64,000 nucleotides of DNA from the NCBI GenBank assembly GCA_038746605.1, contig JBCDKM010000001.1, forward strand, positions 296,618 through 360,617, in the 5' to 3' direction. Of the stretch, positions 59,883-64,000 are shown one piece after another. This DNA is from Rubricoccus sp038746605. GTDB lineage: Bacteria > Bacteroidota > Rhodothermia > Rhodothermales > Rubricoccaceae. A program made the translations under genes and the position numbers. The notes beneath the pieces were generated by a model. That model had not been told where the DNA came from. It made no database searches and worked only from the letters and a program-made list of their open reading frames with translations. The stretch's first letter is position 1, and the number at the start of each line of letters is the position of its first letter.

Positions 59883-59902
59883 GACACTCTCTCCTTCCGG
59901 CT

Positions 59903-61120
59903 ATGCCCGTTCTCGCCACCGACCGTACGCAAGAGGCCGAGCGCCTCGTTTCCCGTCTCTCGTCCCGTATCCGCTCGGTTCCTCCCAGTGGTATCCGGCG
60001 GTTCTTCGAGATCGCCGCCACGATGGACGATGTCATCTCGCTCGGAATCGGCGAGCCGGATTTCGTCTCCCCCCGCCCGGTCATCGAGGCGGCGAAGGCC
60101 AGCCTGGATGCTGGGAGAACCGGCTACACCGCGAACCTCGGGCTCGCAGAGCTTCGCCAGGCCATCGCGGGAGAGCTGAAGTCTCTGCACGACCTCGACT
60201 ACGATTCGCGCGAGATCGTCGTCACCATCGGCGCTAGCGAGGCCATGCTCATCGCGATGCTGGCCCTGGTGGATCCTGGCGATGAGGTGCTCATCCCCGA
60301 GCCGTGCTTCGTGAGCTACGGCCCGACGGCCGAGTTCGCCGGAGGCAACGTCGTCTGGGTGCCGACGAGTGCCGAGAACGACTTCCAGGTGACGGCCGCC
60401 GACATCGAGGCGCGCCTGACGGACAAGAGCAAGGTGCTCTTCCTCGGCTACCCCAACAACCCGACGGGCGCCGTCCTCCGTCAGGAGACGATGGAGGAGA
60501 TCGCCCGCCTCGTCGTGGAGCGCGACCTGTTCGTGATCTCGGACGAGATCTACAGCCGCCTCGTCTACGGGGAAGCCTTTGAGAGGGGACACGTGAGCGT
60601 GCCTGCCCTTGAGGGCATGTGGGAGCGGACGATTCTGCTCGGCGGGTTCTCGAAGAACTACGCGATGACGGGCTGGCGGATCGGGTACGCCTGTGCGCCG
60701 AAGCCCATCATGGACCAGATGTACAAAGCCCACCAGTACGTGGTGATGAGCGCGCCCACGATGGGGCAGGTGGGAGCGCTGGCGGCCATCCGGGAGGCGC
60801 AGGACGCTGTGGAGAACATGCGCCAGAGCTACGATGCGCGCCGCCGGGTGATCGTGGACGGACTCCGCACCGCGGGGCTTCCCACGTTTGAGCCGGAGGG
60901 AGCGTTCTACTGCTTCCCGGACATCACCTCCACGGGCCTCTCGTCTGAGGACTTCGCGCAGGGCCTCCTGGAATCGGAGCACGTCGCGTGCGTGCCAGGC
61001 GATGCGTTCGGCCCGAGTGGTGCGGGCTACCTCCGCTGCTCGTACGCCACGAGCATGGAGAACGTGCAAGAGGCCGTCAAACGGATCACGCGGTTCGTGG
61101 AGCGGGTGCGCGAGGGGTAG
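59903..61120 (+). CDS. class I/II PLP-dependent aminotransferase
   Basis: This protein has 405 residues from ATG 59903. It moves an amino group between an amino acid and a keto acid in the cytosol. ISLGIGEPDF, GYTANLGLAELRQAI and YPNNPTGAVLR are fold-type-I family marks. ISDEIYSRLVY holds the cofactor-binding Asp214 and Tyr217. GGFSKNYAMTGWRIGY contains the Schiff-base Lys251, and the C-terminus has the substrate-binding Arg region (LRCSYATS). It resembles aspartate/aromatic-type enzymes of subgroup I-gamma, but the amino donor cannot be named. Single gene with its own promoter. Confidence 0.92.
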   Translation: MPVLATDRTQEAERLVSRLSSRIRSVPPSGIRRFFEIAATMDDVISLGIGEPDFVSPRPVIEAAKASLDAGRTGYTANLGLAELRQAIAGELKSLHDLDYDSREIVVTIGASEAMLIAMLALVDPGDEVLIPEPCFVSYGPTAEFAGGNVVWVPTSAENDFQVTAADIEARLTDKSKVLFLGYPNNPTGAVLRQETMEEIARLVVERDLFVISDEIYSRLVYGEAFERGHVSVPALEGMWERTILLGGFSKNYAMTGWRIGYACAPKPIMDQMYKAHQYVVMSAPTMGQVGALAAIREAQDAVENMRQSYDARRRVIVDGLRTAGLPTFEPEGAFYCFPDITSTGLSSEDFAQGLLESEHVACVPGDAFGPSGAGYLRCSYATSMENVQEAVKRITRFVERVREG

Positions 61121-61162
61121 GCGTTACGGTGGCTTGAGGCCCGCTTCCATCTTCCAGTGGCT

Positions 61163-61182
61163 CCGCCTCGGCACCGAGGCGG
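61163..61182. repeat. intergenic palindrome, CCGCCTCGG family, after the aminotransferase
   Basis: CCGCCTCGG-CA-CCGAGGCGG, perfectly paired over nine bases, 42 bases after the aminotransferase stop and upstream of the co-directional DUF3467 gene. A terminator for the first gene is the likely role. Confidence 0.8.
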
Positions 61183-61207
61183 GCCGACTCGCCGCGCACC
61201 GGGCGCG

Positions 61208-61215
61208 TAGCTTCC
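61208..61215 (+). promoter_or_regulatory. putative -7 promoter element of the DUF3467 gene
   Basis: TAGCTTCC lies 19 bases before ATG 61235, between the palindrome and the start. Confidence 0.35.
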
Positions 61216-61234
61216 CGCCTTCTCTCCCGATGCC

Positions 61235-61549
61235 ATGGAAACCGACGAGACCCCGCAGCAGCAACTCCAGATCGAGCTTTCGCCGGAGGTGGCCGAGGGC
61301 ACCTACTCGAACCTCGTGATGATCGCGCACAGCCCCGAAGAGTTCATTCTCGACTTCATTCGCGTCATGCCCGGCGTGCCGAAGGCGCGCGTACGGTCTC
61401 GCGTGGTGGTCACGCCGAGCCACGCGAAACGCCTCCTCGCCGCGCTCGCCGACAACATCGGGCGCTACGAGGCGCAGTACGGCCCCATCCAGGAGGTCCA
61501 GCAGGCCCACCCGGGGGTGGCGTTCACGGGGCCGGGCGGGGAGGCGTAA
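61235..61549 (+). CDS. DUF3467 protein
   Basis: This 104-residue cytosolic protein matches DUF3467 end to end: IELSPEVAEGTYSNLVMIAHSPEEFILDFIRVMPGVPKARVRSRVVVTPSHAKRLLAAL-type sequence, in which GxYxNLVMIxHSxxEFxxDF is the hallmark, followed by NIGRYEAQYGPI. The family is common in Bacteroidota and several other phyla and has no proven function. The final 26 bases overlap the 3' end of the convergent acyltransferase gene. Confidence 0.9.
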   Translation: METDETPQQQLQIELSPEVAEGTYSNLVMIAHSPEEFILDFIRVMPGVPKARVRSRVVVTPSHAKRLLAALADNIGRYEAQYGPIQEVQQAHPGVAFTGPGGEA

Positions 61550-62354
61550 CCGACCAGATCGCCTCTAGCGCCTCGTTGATCCGAACTTCCGCTCTCTGCG
61601 CAGACACAGCGGGTACCCCATTCACCGTCTCCGCCGGTGGCAGAGCCACGATGCGCGCGACGAGCGGCGCCGTGCGAGACGCGAGGCGCCAGTAGCCCGC
61701 GAGAAGGCTCTCGCCGTCCACCCATGCCGCGTACCCACGTGGGGCGAAGTCCAGCGCGACGAGGAGCACAGGTGCCTCCGCCTCGGCAGCCACCTCGAAG
61801 GCGCCGTGGCGGAAAGGCCGGACGTACGGGCCGTGCTGCACACCGCCCTCTGGAGCGAGGGCGATGGGCGTCGGGCTGCGCTGAAACGCGGCGGCGAGTT
61901 CGCCCCGTGCCGCCTCCCGGCTCGCTCCGTCGCCCCGATGTACGAAGACCGTCCCGACCGCCCGTGCCATCCACCCGATGAAAGGGATACGCCGGACGCC
62001 TGCTGTCGCGAGAAACCGCAGAGGACGCGCGGCCAGGAGAACTGGGATGTCCAGGTACGAGACGTGATTGAAGAAGACAAAGCCTCGGGCGTTCGTGAGT
62101 GTCTCCGCCTCGGTCACGTCGAGGCGCACCCGGTTGAGGAGGAGAAACGTCCGGCAGACCACCCACACGACCCACATCGAGGCCCCGGCACCCTTCCACC
62201 GCCCGGGAATCACCGCCCCGATCAGAACGAGGATGCACGCGACCGTGAGAAGCAGGACGCTCGCGACTACACGAATGGCTCCTACACCTACACCGAGCAC
62301 GCCAGGGGGCGAAAGCTGCGACGCTGCGAGAGGATAGGAGGGCGGCGTCTCCAT
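61524..62354 (-). CDS. plsC: PlsC-like 1-acylglycerol-3-phosphate acyltransferase
   Basis: This protein has 276 residues from ATG 62354; an upstream ATG at 62408 would add 18 residues. Two N-terminal hydrophobic helices precede the acyltransferase domain with N96-H97-VSYLD102, the HxxxxD catalytic motif, and PEGG at 168-171, which replaces the common EGTR. FIGWMARAVGTVFVHRGD and PRGYAAWVDGESLL complete the fold. It would acylate lysophosphatidic acid or a related lipid at the inner membrane. The EGG variant leaves the exact substrate open. Convergent overlap with the DUF3467 gene. Confidence 0.85.
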   Translation of the reverse strand: METPPSYPLAASQLSPPGVLGVGVGAIRVVASVLLLTVACILVLIGAVIPGRWKGAGASMWVVWVVCRTFLLLNRVRLDVTEAETLTNARGFVFFNHVSYLDIPVLLAARPLRFLATAGVRRIPFIGWMARAVGTVFVHRGDGASREAARGELAAAFQRSPTPIALAPEGGVQHGPYVRPFRHGAFEVAAEAEAPVLLVALDFAPRGYAAWVDGESLLAGYWRLASRTAPLVARIVALPPAETVNGVPAVSAQRAEVRINEALEAIWSVTPPRPAP

Positions 62355-62465
62355 GCTTCGAGATCGTGGGCAGAGCTGTGACTTGAACGGGAGCACAGAC
62401 GGACACACCTTGGCGCACTGCCCGACGAGCCGTCTTCCGGGCCTGCGTTTAACCTACTCTCTTCC

Positions 62466-64000
62466 ATGAGCCCCTCGTTCCGTCTTCCAGTCGCCTTCGC
62501 GTTCCTTGTCGCGTTCTCTGGCTCCGCCACGTCCCAGAGTAAGGTTCCGCAGGACCGACTGGTCCCGATTGACAGGACCCTCTCCGTAGATCAGGCCACG
62601 CCTGTCCGGGCGGGAACCCCTGTAGAACGGCTTCCAGCGTGGCACGTGGTGTCCTCGCGAACCGGCCCACTGGATGTGCTCTACGACGCGGGATCGGTCA
62701 TCAACAGCCCGGGGACGGGGTTCGGTGGCGCGGACGAAAGCATCGAGTTCGATCTCTCGACGCCCTCGGGGGCCGTCGGTTTTGGGAATCAGCGCGATGA
62801 GGGGTTCCGCGTCGCGGACGACTTCGAGATTCCGCCCGGAGAGACCTGGACTGTAGAGGAGATCGTGTTCTTCGCCTACCAGACGGGCGCTCCCACCTCG
62901 GGGACCATCGATCACGTCAACGTGCGGATCTGGGACGGACGCCCCGGTGCGCCGGGCTCCTCGGTTCTCTTTGGGGATGACGCGACGAATCGGCTTCTGT
63001 CGTCCGTCTGGACGGGTGCTTATCGCGTGACTGAGAGCACCTTCTGTCCGTCAGGCATCTGCAATGCCCGCGCGATCATGGCGACTACCGTCGATGCAGG
63101 GGCGACGGTCCTGACGGAGGGCACGTACTGGCTCGACTGGCAGAGCGGCGGTACCTCTGGTCTCTCGGGACCGTGGACGCCGCCAGTCGCGCAAACGAGT
63201 ATCGCGTGCCCCACTGGGAATGCTCGGCAGTTCGTTCCTCTCGTCTGGGAGGTCATCGTCAACTCCGCCTGCGATCCGGGAGAGTCGCTCCCGTTCCAGC
63301 TTCTCGGGACGCGCGAGGGTGGAAGCAGTGAAGAGATCGTCGTGGACGAGAACGGCGATGCTCCCGATGCTCTTTCAGGCTCTCAGGATGCCACGGGAGC
63401 CACCGACCAGATCCACGGCCTCATCGAGGCGGGTGATATCGCGGATTGCTACGCGATCACCATCACGGACGCGGACGCCTTCAGCGCGACGACTGCCAAC
63501 ACCAACGAGCCCCTTCTGCTCGACTCCCAGCTTCAACTGTTCACGTCGGATCTGGAGGCCGTCGTGTTCAATGACGACACCGTCGGAAGCTCCGGGGATT
63601 TCCTCTCGACCATCCCGGTGGGCACCCTATCGGGCATCGCGTCGCCGGGTGAGTTTGTGATCTGCGTCACCGAGTGGGACGTGGACGCGCAGAATGCCGC
63701 CGGCGAGGACATTTTCGACGACAACGGTCGCGAGATTCGGTTTCCGTCCGCGCCGAATGGGGACAACGTCCTCGCGCAATGGAACGAGACGAACGTCGTC
63801 AACGGGGGGCGGGGCTACCGGCTCGATCTCACTGGAACGGGTAGCGACACGAGCACACGCTGCGAGGATCTCACGATCGCGCTCTCGCCTGTGACGGACT
63901 ACGTCGTCGGCTCCGAAGGCGGCTTCGTCCGCATGGTCATGGAGATCGTCAACGACTCCGAGGAGACTTGCGAGTTCGAAGCCTGGGGCTTCAGCATGGA
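62466..64000 (+). CDS. secreted multi-domain protein (3' end beyond window)
   Basis: An open frame runs from ATG 62466 to the window edge (at least 511 residues). The signal peptide is LPVAFAFLVAFSGSATSQ. Residues about 95-260 contain GFRVADDFEIPPGETWTVEEIVFFAYQTG, with VNVRIWDG and a paired-Cys segment (FCPSGIC), as in secreted beta-sandwich proteins with sugar- or calcium-binding roles. Then come DENGDAPDALSG and a region resembling pre-peptidase C-terminal domains (IEAGDIADCYAITITDADAFSATT, QLQLFTSDLEAVVFNDD). A C-terminal T9SS sorting domain is expected outside the window, by analogy. Enzymatic function unknown. Confidence 0.72.
   Translation, partial: MSPSFRLPVAFAFLVAFSGSATSQSKVPQDRLVPIDRTLSVDQATPVRAGTPVERLPAWHVVSSRTGPLDVLYDAGSVINSPGTGFGGADESIEFDLSTPSGAVGFGNQRDEGFRVADDFEIPPGETWTVEEIVFFAYQTGAPTSGTIDHVNVRIWDGRPGAPGSSVLFGDDATNRLLSSVWTGAYRVTESTFCPSGICNARAIMATTVDAGATVLTEGTYWLDWQSGGTSGLSGPWTPPVAQTSIACPTGNARQFVPLVWEVIVNSACDPGESLPFQLLGTREGGSSEEIVVDENGDAPDALSGSQDATGATDQIHGLIEAGDIADCYAITITDADAFSATTANTNEPLLLDSQLQLFTSDLEAVVFNDDTVGSSGDFLSTIPVGTLSGIASPGEFVICVTEWDVDAQNAAGEDIFDDNGREIRFPSAPNGDNVLAQWNETNVVNGGRGYRLDLTGTGSDTSTRCEDLTIALSPVTDYVVGSEGGFVRMVMEIVNDSEETCEFEAWGFSM

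Noticed and set aside
59831..61069. N-terminal extension of the flippase-like gene to 789 residues
   Set aside because: It lies antisense to the aminotransferase gene and has no family features; the membrane protein begins near 59830.
1..64000. rRNA, tRNA, CRISPR arrays, prophage or transposase genes
   Set aside because: None of the larger intergenic regions shows cloverleaf, rRNA or evenly spaced repeats, and no reading frame resembles a transposase, recombinase or phage protein.

Overview
The window is high-GC (about 65% by hand count) DNA from a Rhodothermota/Bacteroidota-type bacterium, probably near Rubricoccus, Rubrivirga or Salinibacter. Three things point there. Secreted proteins end in type-IX-secretion (Por) sorting domains. 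Starts have no Shine-Dalgarno and are often preceded by a TAnnTT-type -7 element like the Bacteroidetes promoter. The protein families are typical of the group (GWxTD protein, S46 dipeptidyl-peptidase, DUF3467, a MoxR/DUF58/DUF4129/SpoIIM/RDD cluster, a MutL lacking the Cys motifs). There are no rRNA or tRNA genes, no CRISPR array and no recognisable transposase or integrase.

Layout. 1-2.7 kb: a SnoaL-like protein and a type II topoisomerase B subunit (ParE-like). 2.66-4.19 kb: a lower-GC insertion bracketed by an exact 25-bp direct repeat of the topoisomerase 3' end. It carries two secreted-protein genes, each split by a frameshift at a homopolymer (G8 and T7); the first encodes a lipoprotein with an HExxH zinc-protease motif. 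4.2-12.8 kb: DUF3667 protein, EamA transporter, FxsA, a secreted T9SS propeller, a class D beta-lactamase lipoprotein, an NSS-type transporter and two small exported proteins. 12.9-16.8 kb: an orphan gene, MscS channel, small membrane protein, MutL. 16.9-19.5 kb: an HlyD-like adaptor, VTC polyphosphate polymerase and DUF4956 operon. 19.6-23.5 kb: TilS, hypoxanthine phosphoribosyltransferase, RidA, MnmA and a zinc-ribbon microprotein. 23.6-25.8 kb: a T9SS-exported reprolysin-like metallopeptidase.

26-33.6 kb: a tightly overlapping six-gene operon (SpoIIM, membrane protein, DUF4129, DUF4350, MoxR, DUF58) diverging from an RDD protein. 33.8-39.7 kb: GWxTD protein, glycosyltransferase 2 with a flippase-like protein, and a BamA-like barrel. 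39.8-45.6 kb: PurD, a lipoprotein and a 1199-residue outer-membrane barrel. 46-47.9 kb: PhoU plus a Na/Pi symporter. 47.9-50.5 kb: two tandem secreted paralogues sharing a four-copy repeat. 50.7-53.5 kb: DnaK and PgsA-like synthase. 53.5-64 kb: a TPR lipoprotein, YceI, an S46 peptidase, GlsB, a coiled-coil lipoprotein, a second flippase-like protein, an aminotransferase, DUF3467, a PlsC-like acyltransferase, and a secreted protein running off the end.

Most of the window is ordinary housekeeping and envelope biology. Three things stand out: the direct-repeat-flanked island at the parE 3' end with its homopolymer-broken secreted genes; a dispersed palindrome (CCGCCTCGG-N2-CCGAGGCGG) at many gene ends that also appears inside genes, where it encodes LGxEA peptides; and the HlyD-VTC-DUF4956 operon.
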